Shown in pieces: positions 1-7,573 of a stretch of DNA of 10,066 nucleotides. The first letter of the stretch is position 1, and each line of letters starts with the position of its first letter. The stretch is from Tieghemiomyces parasiticus (taxonomy: Eukaryota; Kickxellomycota; Dimargaritomycetes; Dimargaritales; Dimargaritaceae), in assembly GCA_027575765.1 (NCBI GenBank), contig JANBPT010001359.1:1-10066 (forward strand), written 5' to 3'. The translations under genes were made by a program, and so were the position numbers. The notes under the pieces were generated by a model, which ran no database searches, was not told where the DNA came from, and saw only the letters and a program-made list of their open reading frames with translations.

Positions 1-1847
1 TCCTGGTCCATGGCAGATAGGTCGATGTCCCAGGCCTCAGGAAGGGAGGCTTGCAGAGTGGCCAATCCAGGTCGGGCGCCTACCAGGAGCTGTTCGTCCT
101 CGAAATCGCTAGTGTCGTCACTCGCGCTGAAATCGCCGGTTTCGCTCTCCTCGTCCTCATAGCGGTGGGAAGTTCGTGGGAAATTACGAGTATCTAGACT
201 TCCGGCGTCAGAGTCGGAGTCATCAGGATTCACCCGCACTGCAGCAATGGGGGCGGGGGCTAATCAGGCCGTAGTGCGCCTAGGGCGAAGGCGTTCCAGG
301 CTTCTTGAAAGCCAGTTGGCAGCCAAAGGTGTTTCTCCTGGGCGATGGTGGAGCATGCGGGCATGGATTCCCAGAGCCCCTAGCTCAGCGCGGAAGCCAC
401 CCAGTTCGTCTGCCTGGCACACATCACGACGAATGAACAGGCCTAGTGCAGTGGTGGCGTCTACTTCAACTCTCAAGTTGACTGCTCCATCTAGATAGGA
501 GTAGAAGTGACGGGTGGCCCTCAATAGGCCCCATGCTTCACGAAATCTGGGGTGACGCCTACCTTGTGCGCCATCAAAGGCCTTGGACCAGTAGTCTACA
601 ACAGCCACATCATCTTCTGAGCCTGAAGGGTGGGCTAGGAGGACGGCGCCCACCCCAGCTTCAGCAGCATCTACCATCAAGGCTAGGGGATCTCCAGGCT
701 GGGGCTGATAGAGGTTCTGGACGTTGCATAGTGCAGTGGTGAGGCTGTCCCAGTAGGGGCGCAGGTTGTCAATGTCTGCCTTGGATAGGCGCGTCTTGCA
801 GGTGAGGGCGTGGAATGGTGCCAGTAGGATGCTGGCCCAGGGGAGATGGCCTGCAATGGAGTTGACGCCTCCAGTGAGGTGCTGGATAGCCTTGACAGTG
901 GTGGGCATGGGCATTTCATAGAGGCAGGCAACTCGTGTGTCTGGCAGGGTCCAGGTGCCTCCTTGTGACCAACGAAATCCCAGGATATCAATGTCTTGCC
1001 GGCCTAGGAAAACGCACTTGGGCAGGTTAATGGTCATGTTCCAATTGGCCAGCTTGCAGACCAGGGCTTGAATGTCAGAGAGGTGGTCGTCCACATGGCC
1101 AGAGGGGCTCTTCAGGTAGATGTTGTCAATGTACCCAATGAGCTTACCTCTAAGTGTTGGCAGCTCATTGAAGACTTGCATGAGCAGGCCATGGGCAATG
1201 GCAGGGCTTTGCAAGTTTCCCTGGACTAGGTGGCATGTGCGAACTCAGCCATTGTCCCCACTATCAAAGGTCCAGTGAACACGGACAGCAGGGGCTATAC
1301 GGAGTTGAGTGAAGTAGCTGGCAAGGTCAATGCTGGTGATGAGGTGGGCATCACCCACTTACTGGCGGATTTCGTGGGTGCGAAGGAGATTGATACCTAT
1401 GGATTGCAAGATCAGGGTGAAGCCCACACTATCATCCAGGATGACGCGTCTGGCATCTGTGTTGGGTTTAGGTATAGAGTAGACTAGGAGGTTAGCCAGA
1501 GCAAACCCAGGCTCATCAAGTCCATACTCCAGGCAAGTTGCCACCTATGAGTTCATGAATTCCCTATCTGCACGGCTTCAGGGAGGCTGGGGAATGAATA
1601 GAAGGGCAGCGTCATCCTTGAAAGGGGGGGTGATGGGCTTGAGTTTGCAGGGAGGCGGACAGCCTGAGGGATACTCGCCCAGAGCTCTTGCACCAGGCAT
1701 AAGGCCGTCAAATAGGTGCTCACGCTCAGCAGGGCTTGTTTCTTGGTCCTTTGTACACTTGCATGCATTAGAGCGAGGAGCTGCAGGATACAGTCTGTCA
1801 ATGTTGATGAACTCCTGGTCGTGGTGTAACCAGAAGTAAAGGAAAAG
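1..1847 (-). pseudogene. Decayed retrotransposon pol: reverse transcriptase, RNase H and acidic linker (partial)
   Basis: Read on the minus strand, one frame runs from 1847 to the left edge with no frame change but with stops at 1578-1580 (TGA), 1545-1547 (TAG), 1359-1361 (TAA), 1245-1247 (TGA) and 264-266 (TGA). Seen in order: an N-terminal stretch ending in LKPITPPFKDDAALLFIPQP; the RT finger motif IPKPN (1461-1475); palm motif SIDLASYF with the first catalytic Asp at 1326-1328; VQG (1218-1226), in place of the usual PFG/PQG; YIDN (1122-1133), in place of YxDD; and LGF (975-983). RNase H follows: VDAAEAGVGAVL (Asp at 669-671), Glu in RFREAWGLL (537-539), Asp in VEVDATTA (459-461) and ANWLSR. 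Past the stop at 264 the same frame continues as an Asp/Glu/Ser-rich linker to position 1, so any integrase would lie outside the window. The motif order resembles Ty3-like pol. Gag, protease and LTRs are not seen. The five stops rule out a functional protein. Confidence 0.88.
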
Positions 1848-2158
1848 TTATAACTGCTAACTTTCGCCCCTGGTAGATATTAGGCTTTTATTGGACCACT
1901 CATGGGAAATTCCTATTCCTCAGAGAGTGAGCATGACATCCAAAGGACCAGGAAAAGAAAAGAGAGGATTCACCCCTTTCCTCTCCCCTTTCGATCTAAG
2001 GACTCACTAGCTGCGCTCAACAAGCACGTTTATTCCGGAGAATAGACAATTCCGCTGAGCAATGAGAAAAGGAATATTCTCCCTTCTGGAGGCCAAACGG
2101 CTTCCCTCTCTCCTCCTTTATCTTGCCGGCGAAAAATCTACTCCACCCCCAGGCGAGC
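1848..2158. other. Non-coding spacer between the pol remnant and the next gene
   Basis: No ORF or known element is supported here. On the minus strand the pol frame meets stops at once (1848-1850 and 1857-1859), so the remnant either ends here or its upstream part is too decayed to follow. On the plus strand, pyrimidine-rich runs near 1975-1990 and 2100-2125 look like the upstream promoter of the following plus-strand gene. I could not find an LTR end or a primer-binding site. Confidence 0.5.
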
Positions 2159-2171
2159 ATATATATATATA
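2159..2171 (+). promoter_or_regulatory. TATA-like AT dinucleotide repeat upstream of the 2396 gene
   Basis: Six AT units plus a final A form a TATA-like element about 225 bases before the ATG at 2396. It sits in an otherwise GC-moderate, pyrimidine-rich region, which suits a fungal core promoter. It could also be a plain microsatellite. Its position before an ATG in good context is the only support for a promoter role. Confidence 0.45.
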
Positions 2172-2360
2172 GTGACTTGTGCACCCAACCCTATTAGAAG
2201 ACTTGTCTGCAAGTTTAATAATACTTTTACCTCTAATTGCCCCCTCGCTTATGGCCAACTCGCCAACCTGATTACACTGCCCACCTGCCCTACTCGGTTA
2301 CACTACTTATCACGCTCATTTGCCATCGGCCTTCTGCCTAACTTTGATCGAACTCTCTCA

Positions 2361-2432
2361 ATGTCGGCATTATCTAAACCCCCCCCCCCGCCACAATGCT
2401 CACCGTTTCCCACTCAGTCCTGCACACTTTAA
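2361..2432 (+). CDS. Short upstream ORF overlapping the start of the 2396 gene
   Basis: A 23-codon frame (begins MSALSKPPPPPQC) starts 35 bases before the main ATG, passes through the poly-C tract and ends inside the main ORF in another frame. Its start context is weak (T at -3), while the main ATG has A at -3. Scanning ribosomes would therefore often skip it, and those that use it could not make the main protein. No peptide similarity is recognised, so it may be a passive leader ATG. Confidence 0.3.
   Translation: MSALSKPPPPPQCSPFPTQSCTL
2379..2389 (+). repeat. Eleven-base poly-C tract just before the start codon
   Basis: An uninterrupted run of 11 C ends seven bases before the ATG at 2396. 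A one-base gain would put the ATG at 2361 in frame with the main ORF and add 12 N-terminal residues. Homopolymers of this length are prone to replication slippage and to sequencing error. Confidence 0.9.
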
Positions 2433-3112
2433 TCGCAACGACCTTGAAGACCGGTACTGCCCTTGCCACCCTGAGCATTGCTGCCGCTGGTTCGATCGTT
2501 GGTGTTGCCCCTCACACTGATTACGTCTCTGCGGGTTTCCCGACTATAGGTGCCACTGACCAGTTCCAAACTAGCTACACCCCTCATGTTGACCCCATAG
2601 GATTCATTGACGAAGCCGACTACTCTAACTCCAGCTCGGCAAAGGCTGGGGATGACTCTCTGACTCGCCGTGCCAAGGAGCTGTGGGGAAAGGTTAAGGA
2701 TAACTTTGGAGGTGTCCCCAATGCCGCTGTCCTACAACTAGCCAACCTGGCGGCGGACGCCCAACAGCTCAAGGACGTCATGTTCCGTGGGGAAAGCATC
2801 AAGGTCCAGGGCCGGCAGGACGTTGACTTTGAGCGCAGAATACTAATCGCACTTGACGATCCGCCTAGCTGTTGCCATAATCGGCCGGCTCTTTACATTT
2901 CCACTAAATACTGTGGATACCCTATATCATGTTGTGCAATTGACCGGCTCTGGTCATTATTAAATTTCGATCCACCACCACATCCAATGCGACACAACCA
3001 AAGCCCAGACAGAGTTCGGCACTTCAACATCCATATATTCTTTAGGCACATCGTCCCTTCCTCATCGGTCGCTTATCCGACCTCATACTTTGTCCCAAAA
3101 GTGGATAAGTAG
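2396..3112 (+). CDS. Unrecognised protein with hydrophobic N-terminus, possibly secreted
   Basis: A 238-residue ORF begins at an ATG in good context (A at -3). I do not recognise the family. Residues 19-38 are a hydrophobic Ala/Thr/Gly-rich stretch after a short segment with one Lys, like a signal peptide or single anchor. An acidic, polar part follows with an N-S-S glycosylation sequon at Asn78. Residues about 85-148 are charged and probably helical (RRAKELWGKVKDNFGG, then LANLAADAQQLKDVMF). From about residue 150 the character changes: Cys, His and Pro become common, codon choice turns A/T-rich, and the stretch reads like translated 3' non-coding DNA. The true protein may be only about 150 residues, with the rest added by a lost stop, a small frame error or a missed intron. 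Upstream are a TATA-like repeat and a pyrimidine-rich leader; a polyadenylation-type signal follows 41 bases after the stop. It is convergent with the synthase gene. Expression is likely but unproven. Confidence 0.55.
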   Translation: MLTVSHSVLHTLIATTLKTGTALATLSIAAAGSIVGVAPHTDYVSAGFPTIGATDQFQTSYTPHVDPIGFIDEADYSNSSSAKAGDDSLTRRAKELWGKVKDNFGGVPNAAVLQLANLAADAQQLKDVMFRGESIKVQGRQDVDFERRILIALDDPPSCCHNRPALYISTKYCGYPISCCAIDRLWSLLNFDPPPHPMRHNQSPDRVRHFNIHIFFRHIVPSSSVAYPTSYFVPKVDK

Positions 3113-3153
3113 ATATATTGAAGTAATGGGAGATCGCAGTACAGCGAGCCCGA

Positions 3154-3159
3154 AATAAA
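3154..3159 (+). terminator. AATAAA polyadenylation-type signal in the convergent intergenic gap
   Basis: AATAAA lies 41 bases after the stop of the plus-strand gene, within an A/T-rich patch (about 3152-3168). The same patch reads TTTTAAATTTTATTT on the minus strand, about 55 bases past the synthase stop, so it may serve 3' end formation for both convergent genes. Fungal signals are loose, so this is a plausible rather than certain call. Confidence 0.45.
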
Positions 3160-3219
3160 ATTTAAAACTGAAAAGGTCACCCGTCTGTACAAACACATTT
3201 AGTCACTTGTCGCTCTACT

Positions 3220-6200
3220 CTACTCCTTAGCGACGGCCGACTTTTGCTCGGTAAAATCATCCCAGCTGAGCACCTCGGGGGGAATAGGGGCGAGGAGTTT
3301 TTGCGCCTCGGGGTCCTTCTGGATGGCCTGGCGTTCCTGGTGGTACTGGAGAAGGGCCTCGGCGAACAGCTTGGCACACTCACCGTCGTTGACGAGGGGA
3401 ATCCCGAAATCAACGGCACTGCGACGCATGAGGTAGTTGGGATCGGTAATGCAATCAGGGCGGGTCTTGGCCAAGTTGATGACGGTATCAATCTGGTTAT
3501 CCTTCACGACCATCTGGAATAGGCGACGCTTGTCGGCGTAGGGCAGGTCAATGACCTGGCACTGGACGGCGCCGTCAGTTGCCTGGGCGATGACGTCGGC
3601 GGTGGTGGTCGAATCGGCAAACAGAGGGAACTTGAGGTCACAATGAAGGATGCGGGCCACGTAGGCGGCGTCCGCCGGGTCGGTGAGTCGGTCAAGGCCA
3701 ATGAGGATGCCCGTCGTGGGCAGACGGAACCCGGTGGTGGACTGGAGGGCAGTGAGGTAGGCTTGCTGCTTGTTCTGACCAAAGCAGGCCACCTCCCCCG
3801 TGGAGGACATTTCGACGCCCAGGAAGGGATCGGCGCCGCCGAGACGGGTCCATGAGAATTGCGATACCTTGACGGCCTGGTAGGGGTAGGATCGGGCCAT
3901 AAGGTCGACCGGGGCCGGCACGTCCTTATTGCACAGGGCGCGGGTGGCTACATCGATAAAGTTGACGCCCAGGACCTTGGACACGAACGGGAACGAGCGG
4001 GAGGCGCGGAGATTGCACTCAATGACCTTGAGCAGCGGGGTTGCCCCGCCCGCCGGGTCGACCTGGCGAATGACCTGCATATTGAAGGGACCGGTAATCT
4101 CAAAGGCCTTGGCGACCTTGTCGGTAATAGTCTTGAGCTGGGCCAGGGTGTCCGTATCCAGGTCGCGGCTGGGGAGGACGAGGGTGGCGTCGCCAGAATG
4201 GACACCGGCGCGCTCAACGTGTTCCGACACCGCGTGGCAGAGTACCTGACCTTGGTGGGCGACAGCGTCCACGTCAATCTCCTGGGCAGGTGAGATGAAC
4301 TTAGTCACCACGACCGGGTGAAGTGGGGATACGTTGGCGGCATGGGACAAGTGGCGGTCGAGCATCTCAGCGTCGTAGGCCACGTTCATGGCGGCACCGG
4401 ACAGGACGTAGGACGGACGGACTAGGACTGGGTAGCCCACACGGTCTGCGAACTCCCGGGCACTGGCAATGCTGGTGAGCTCCTTCCACGCGGGCTGGTC
4501 GACGCCGATGCGGTCCAGGACCTGCGAGAACTTGTACCGGTTCTCGGCAGTGTCGATCATGACGGGCGAGGTTCCCAGGATGTTGATGTCGCTCTCGTGG
4601 AGCTGAAGAGCAATGTTCTGTGGGAGCTGGCCGCCCACCGAAACCACGGCACCCGAGGCGTTCTCCAGTTCATAAATGTCCTTGACGCGCTCGTAGGACA
4701 GCTCCTCAAAGTAAAGGCGGTCACACTCGTCGAAATCGGTCGACACAGTCTCCGGGTTGTAGTTAACCATGACGGTCTTCTGGCCGAGTTCGCGAAGGGC
4801 GCGGATGCAGCTGACGCCGCACCAATCAAATTCCACCGAGGAACCGATACGGTACACACCGGAACCCAGAACCATGGTACCGCGATCGTTAAAGTCCACG
4901 TCGTGTGAACTGGCGTTGTAGGTGGTGTAGAGGTAGTTGGTATGAGCGGGGAACTCGGCAGCCAAGGTGTCGATTCGCTTGACCCACGGGTGAACGCCCT
5001 GATCTAGGCGGCGGCGGCGCACGGCATCCTCATCAGTACGGACGATCTTGGCCAGCTGGGCATCGGAAAAGCCGGACTGCTTGGCCCGCTTCATGAGGTC
5101 AGGGGAGATGGCTGTCAGGTCACCGGCGGCGGCCACCTCGCGGCGGAGCTGGCGGAGGTTGTCGAGCTTATAAAGGAACCACTTGTCGACCTTGGTGAGC
5201 TCGTGGACCTGATCGACAGTGTAGTCGCGGTCAAGCATGGCCTGGCCAATGCCAAACAAACGGCGGTCAGTGGGATTGCTAATGAAGGTGTCAAGATCGC
5301 CACCGCCCGGGACGGGTAGGGATTGGAACCCTTCGAAGGACGGGTCGACCTGGCGGATGGCCTTTTGAAGCGACTCCTCGAAGGTGCGGCCGATGGCCAT
5401 GACCTCGCCGACGCTCTTCATGCTGCTGCCAATGTCGCGACTAACATGATTGAACTTGCTGAGGTCCCAGCGCGGAATCTTGGTCACAATGTAGTCTAGA
5501 GATGGCTCAAAGCAAGCGGTGGTGGTCTTGGTGACGGCGTTGCGCAGCTCGGGCAGGGTGTGCCCTAAGGCGATCTTGGCGGCCACGAAGGCCAGCGGGT
5601 ATCCCGTGGCCTTGGAGGCCAGGGCTGAGCTGCGGCTCAGACGGGCGTTAACTTCGATGACCATGTACTCAAGGCTGGTGGGATTGAGGGCGTACTGCAC
5701 GTTGCACTCGCCCACCACACCAAGGTGGCGGATAATTTTGATGGCGGCCGTGCGGAGCATATGGTATTCCTCGTCACTCAAGGTCTGGGAGGGGGCCACG
5801 ACGATGGAGTCGCCCGTGTGAATGCCCAGGGGGTCAAAGTTCTCCATGTTGCACACGGTGATGCAGTTATTGGCGGCATCGCGCACCACCTCGTACTCCA
5901 CCTCCTTCCAGCCCTTCATGCTCTTTTCGACCAGGATCTGCGGGCTCAGCGACAGGGACTTGGTGGCTAGGGACCGCAGTTCCTCGGGATCGGAGGCGAA
6001 CCCTGAACCGAGACCTCCCAGCGAGAAGGCCGAACGGATGATGACCGGGTACCCGATATCACCAGCGGCCTGCAGGGCGTCCTGGACCGATGACACGGCG
6101 ACGGATTGGGCGACGGGGATGTCGATTTCCTTGAGGGCGCGGGCAAACAGGTCGCGATCCTCACTGGTGATAAGAGTCTGGATGGGGGTACCCAGGACCT

Positions 6201-6801
6201 GGACACGGAGGCGGTCAAGCACACCCATCTCATCGAGCTTGATACCACAGTTGAGGGCCGTCTGACCGCCAAACGTAAGCAAGATACCATCGGGGCGCTC
6301 CTTCTCGAGCACGTAGGTCAGGTACTCGGGCGTGACGGGCAAGAAGTAGACCGAATCAGCCAGGGCCTGCGAGGTCTGAATGGTTGCGATATTGGGGTTG
6401 ACCAGCACGGTTTTGACTCCGGACTCACGCAGAGCCTTAATGGCCTGGGATCCGGAATAGTCAAACTCGCCAGCTTGACCAATGGAGAGACCGCCGGAGC
6501 CGACCACAAGGACCTTTTTGACGTCGACCTTAGGTACCTTGGCGAGAATCTCCTCGGAGACGACGGTGGCATTCTGCTTGCCCACTGTGTGAAGACCACG
6601 CGTGGAGCGCGGAAGGAACCCAGCGGCGGCGAGGCGCTGAGCCACCGCGGAGGTGACGGCCGGAACCCGACCGACGAGACGCACCGGAGTAGGGGTGGCT
6701 GAGGTGGAGAGGCGGGCTGAGGCGACCTGCACCACACGCTGGGTGGTGCTAACGGTCGGGCGCAGAGGAGCGCGGGTGGCGGATAGGGCGTGACGCAGCA
6801 T
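3220..6801 (-). CDS. CPA2: Carbamoyl-phosphate synthase, arginine-specific, large subunit, mitochondrial
   Basis: This 1193-residue protein uses ammonia supplied by a separate glutaminase subunit, bicarbonate and two ATP to make carbamoyl phosphate for arginine synthesis. Residues 1-75 form an Arg-rich presequence with no Asp or Glu before residue 83, which fits mitochondrial import (possible cleavage near RGLHT, 68-72). The first synthase unit (about 92-480) has [24 protein letters not shown] (178-184), LGGLGSG (261-267), [15 protein letters not shown] and [20 protein letters not shown] (383-402). The oligomerisation region follows (about 480-635). The second unit (about 638-960) has [34 protein letters not shown] and [15 protein letters not shown]. 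The C-terminal methylglyoxal-synthase-like regulatory domain spans about 1020-1160. No glutaminase, ATCase or DHOase domain is fused, which favours the arginine enzyme over the pyrimidine CAD/URA2 type. Length fits fungal orthologues with a presequence. The ATG has a good context (GCC before it) and is the first ATG after the attenuator uORF. It is intact and intronless within the coding region. Confidence 0.97.
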   Translation of the reverse strand: MLRHALSATRAPLRPTVSTTQRVVQVASARLSTSATPTPVRLVGRVPAVTSAVAQRLAAAGFLPRSTRGLHTVGKQNATVVSEEILAKVPKVDVKKVLVVGSGGLSIGQAGEFDYSGSQAIKALRESGVKTVLVNPNIATIQTSQALADSVYFLPVTPEYLTYVLEKERPDGILLTFGGQTALNCGIKLDEMGVLDRLRVQVLGTPIQTLITSEDRDLFARALKEIDIPVAQSVAVSSVQDALQAAGDIGYPVIIRSAFSLGGLGSGFASDPEELRSLATKSLSLSPQILVEKSMKGWKEVEYEVVRDAANNCITVCNMENFDPLGIHTGDSIVVAPSQTLSDEEYHMLRTAAIKIIRHLGVVGECNVQYALNPTSLEYMVIEVNARLSRSSALASKATGYPLAFVAAKIALGHTLPELRNAVTKTTTACFEPSLDYIVTKIPRWDLSKFNHVSRDIGSSMKSVGEVMAIGRTFEESLQKAIRQVDPSFEGFQSLPVPGGGDLDTFISNPTDRRLFGIGQAMLDRDYTVDQVHELTKVDKWFLYKLDNLRQLRREVAAAGDLTAISPDLMKRAKQSGFSDAQLAKIVRTDEDAVRRRRLDQGVHPWVKRIDTLAAEFPAHTNYLYTTYNASSHDVDFNDRGTMVLGSGVYRIGSSVEFDWCGVSCIRALRELGQKTVMVNYNPETVSTDFDECDRLYFEELSYERVKDIYELENASGAVVSVGGQLPQNIALQLHESDINILGTSPVMIDTAENRYKFSQVLDRIGVDQPAWKELTSIASAREFADRVGYPVLVRPSYVLSGAAMNVAYDAEMLDRHLSHAANVSPLHPVVVTKFISPAQEIDVDAVAHQGQVLCHAVSEHVERAGVHSGDATLVLPSRDLDTDTLAQLKTITDKVAKAFEITGPFNMQVIRQVDPAGGATPLLKVIECNLRASRSFPFVSKVLGVNFIDVATRALCNKDVPAPVDLMARSYPYQAVKVSQFSWTRLGGADPFLGVEMSSTGEVACFGQNKQQAYLTALQSTTGFRLPTTGILIGLDRLTDPADAAYVARILHCDLKFPLFADSTTTADVIAQATDGAVQCQVIDLPYADKRRLFQMVVKDNQIDTVINLAKTRPDCITDPNYLMRRSAVDFGIPLVNDGECAKLFAEALLQYHQERQAIQKDPEAQKLLAPIPPEVLSWDDFTEQKSAVAKE

Positions 6802-6963
6802 GGCGGGAGTGGGTGAAGAGATAATAGGTGGAGCAGAATTCCTGGGGAAGGAGGGCCGAATAAGAGGCTGGTTGGATTGATGGTGGGAAAATCTGCTACG
6901 GGTATTGGAGCTGCGTAACGTGACAAATTTGGTATGGCTGAAGAGTTTACAATATAGGAGACA

Positions 6964-7048
6964 CTAAAATAGAAGGCGGCCGTGGAGGGAGAGGAAAATG
7001 GGATTAGTTCAACCCGAGTTAACTGGATAGTGAATCAAACAGCCTTAC
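6964..7048 (-). other. Candidate 5' UTR intron in the CPA2 leader
   Basis: On the minus strand GTAAGG at 7048-7043 resembles a 5' splice site. GAACTAAT (7010-7003) resembles a branch site, and TTCTATTTTAG ending at 6964 resembles a 3' splice site about 40 bases further on. The 85-base length is normal for fungal introns. It would lie nine bases after the attenuator stop and would cut the gap between uORF stop and main ATG from 256 to 171 bases. Pyrimidine-rich CCTTCCCCAG ending at 6841 is an alternative acceptor. No coding frame is at stake, so frame continuity cannot test it. Confidence 0.35.
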
Positions 7049-7057
7049 GAGGGTGAG

Positions 7058-7141
7058 TTACAAAGAAGAGGTCTTCCAGACTTGATCGGGCAAGTAATCA
7101 GACGAGTTCTTCTCTTGGGTGTGGATGTAGACAGGGCTCAT
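7058..7141 (-). CDS. Upstream ORF resembling the fungal arginine attenuator peptide (AAP)
   Basis: A 27-codon ORF begins at the ATG 7141-7139 and ends at TAA 7060-7058. Its C-terminal half reads SSDYLPDQVWKTSSL. The attenuators of fungal arginine-specific synthase genes (CPA1 in yeast, arg-2 in Neurospora) share the core D-Y-[LI]-S-D-H-[LI]-W followed by exactly five residues and the stop. Here Asp15, Tyr16, Leu17, Asp19, Val21 and Trp22 line up, the tail KTSS equals the yeast one, and five residues separate Trp from the stop. Differences are Ser for Gln before the Asp, Pro for Ser and Gln for His. The Asp that is essential in Neurospora (Asp12) and yeast (Asp13) is kept. Start context is weak (T at -3), as expected for a uORF that must allow leaky scanning. 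No ATG lies between its stop and the CPA2 start. By analogy the nascent peptide would stall the ribosome at its stop codon when arginine is high and reduce synthase translation. Function here is inferred from similarity. Confidence 0.85.
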   Translation of the reverse strand: MSPVYIHTQEKNSSDYLPDQVWKTSSL

Positions 7142-7165
7142 TTAGGACGGCGAGCGAGCGCAGGG

Positions 7166-7183
7166 TTAGGGCGCAGAAGGCAT
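7166..7183 (-). CDS. Five-codon upstream ORF before the attenuator uORF
   Basis: ATG followed by Pro-Ser-Ala-Pro and TAA ends 24 bases before the attenuator ATG. It has a poor start context (T at -3). If the leader starts near the pyrimidine-rich tract at 7411-7440, this is the first ATG of the mRNA. Such a short uORF could change how many ribosomes reach the attenuator. It may equally have no role. Confidence 0.3.
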   Translation of the reverse strand: MPSAP

Positions 7184-7410
7184 GAATGCGCGTGGAAAGG
7201 TGGGCTGGAGGATCAGGGAGGCTGTGGGATCAGAATCTTGAGGGACAAAGATCGATCAATCGCGGCTGCTCACGAGTGGCGGCGGGCGTGTGGCGGCTCG
7301 TTACGAGAGAGAAAGGGAGTGACGGAGTATATTTCAGGGCGTGCGGTTTCGAAGCGGACGGTAGGAAGCGTAACGCCAGAAGGGATCTTGCAGAGTCGCC
7401 TGTAGCGGTA

Positions 7411-7474
7411 GAATAAGGAGAGGAAAGGCAGGGAAGGAACACGCACTTCGGCTGGCCTGTAGTACTGTTAAATA
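7411..7474 (-). promoter_or_regulatory. CPA2: Probable CPA2 core promoter: TATA-like box and pyrimidine-rich start region
   Basis: On the minus strand TATTTAA (7474-7468) is followed by a run rich in C and T (about 7440-7411). In fungal genes transcription often begins at or after such runs. The leader from here to the first uORF contains no ATG on the minus strand, which fits transcribed leader sequence. The exact start site cannot be read from sequence. Confidence 0.4.
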
Positions 7475-7566
7475 GTGGGTTTTCCAGTGGTCACTATATT
7501 TATTTTTTCATTGCGAGGACTGCCCTCACCAGTAATGAGACCAGTCCGCGATTATCACCAACGTTT

Positions 7567-7573
7567 TGAGTCA
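7567..7573. promoter_or_regulatory. Gcn4/CPC1-type binding site (TGAGTCA)
   Basis: TGAGTCA is a perfect match to the TGA(G/C)TCA site of the fungal bZIP activators Gcn4/CPC1, which induce amino acid biosynthetic genes on starvation. It lies about 95 bases upstream of the TATA-like box and about 765 bases upstream of the CPA2 ATG. A seven-base match is expected by chance about once in 10 kb, so its position in front of an arginine gene is what gives it weight. Confidence 0.5.

Noticed and set aside
1336..1362. GTAAGT overlapping the TAA stop at 1359-1361, as if an intron removed the stop from the RT frame
   Set aside because: The nearest usable acceptor (ACCAG at about 1336) gives a 27-base intron, too short, and later acceptors would delete the conserved SIDLAS motif. 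The other four stops have no such explanation.
1..1847. Stop codon reassignment as the reason for in-frame stops in the pol frame
   Set aside because: All three stop codons occur in the frame, and the intact CPA2 gene nearby has no internal stops and ends normally with TAG.
1848..2160. LTR or primer-binding site of the retroelement, including a minus-strand AATAAA
   Set aside because: No paired terminal repeat, TG...CA ends or convincing tRNA complement could be found, and only one side of the element is in the window.
2485..2500. GGTTCGATCG as a possible tRNA B box
   Set aside because: It lacks the final CC, has no A box or cloverleaf around it, and lies inside an open reading frame.
5822..6702. 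Long plus-strand open frames opposite the CPA2 gene
   Set aside because: They are antisense shadows of a strongly conserved, codon-biased gene and show no recognisable protein character.
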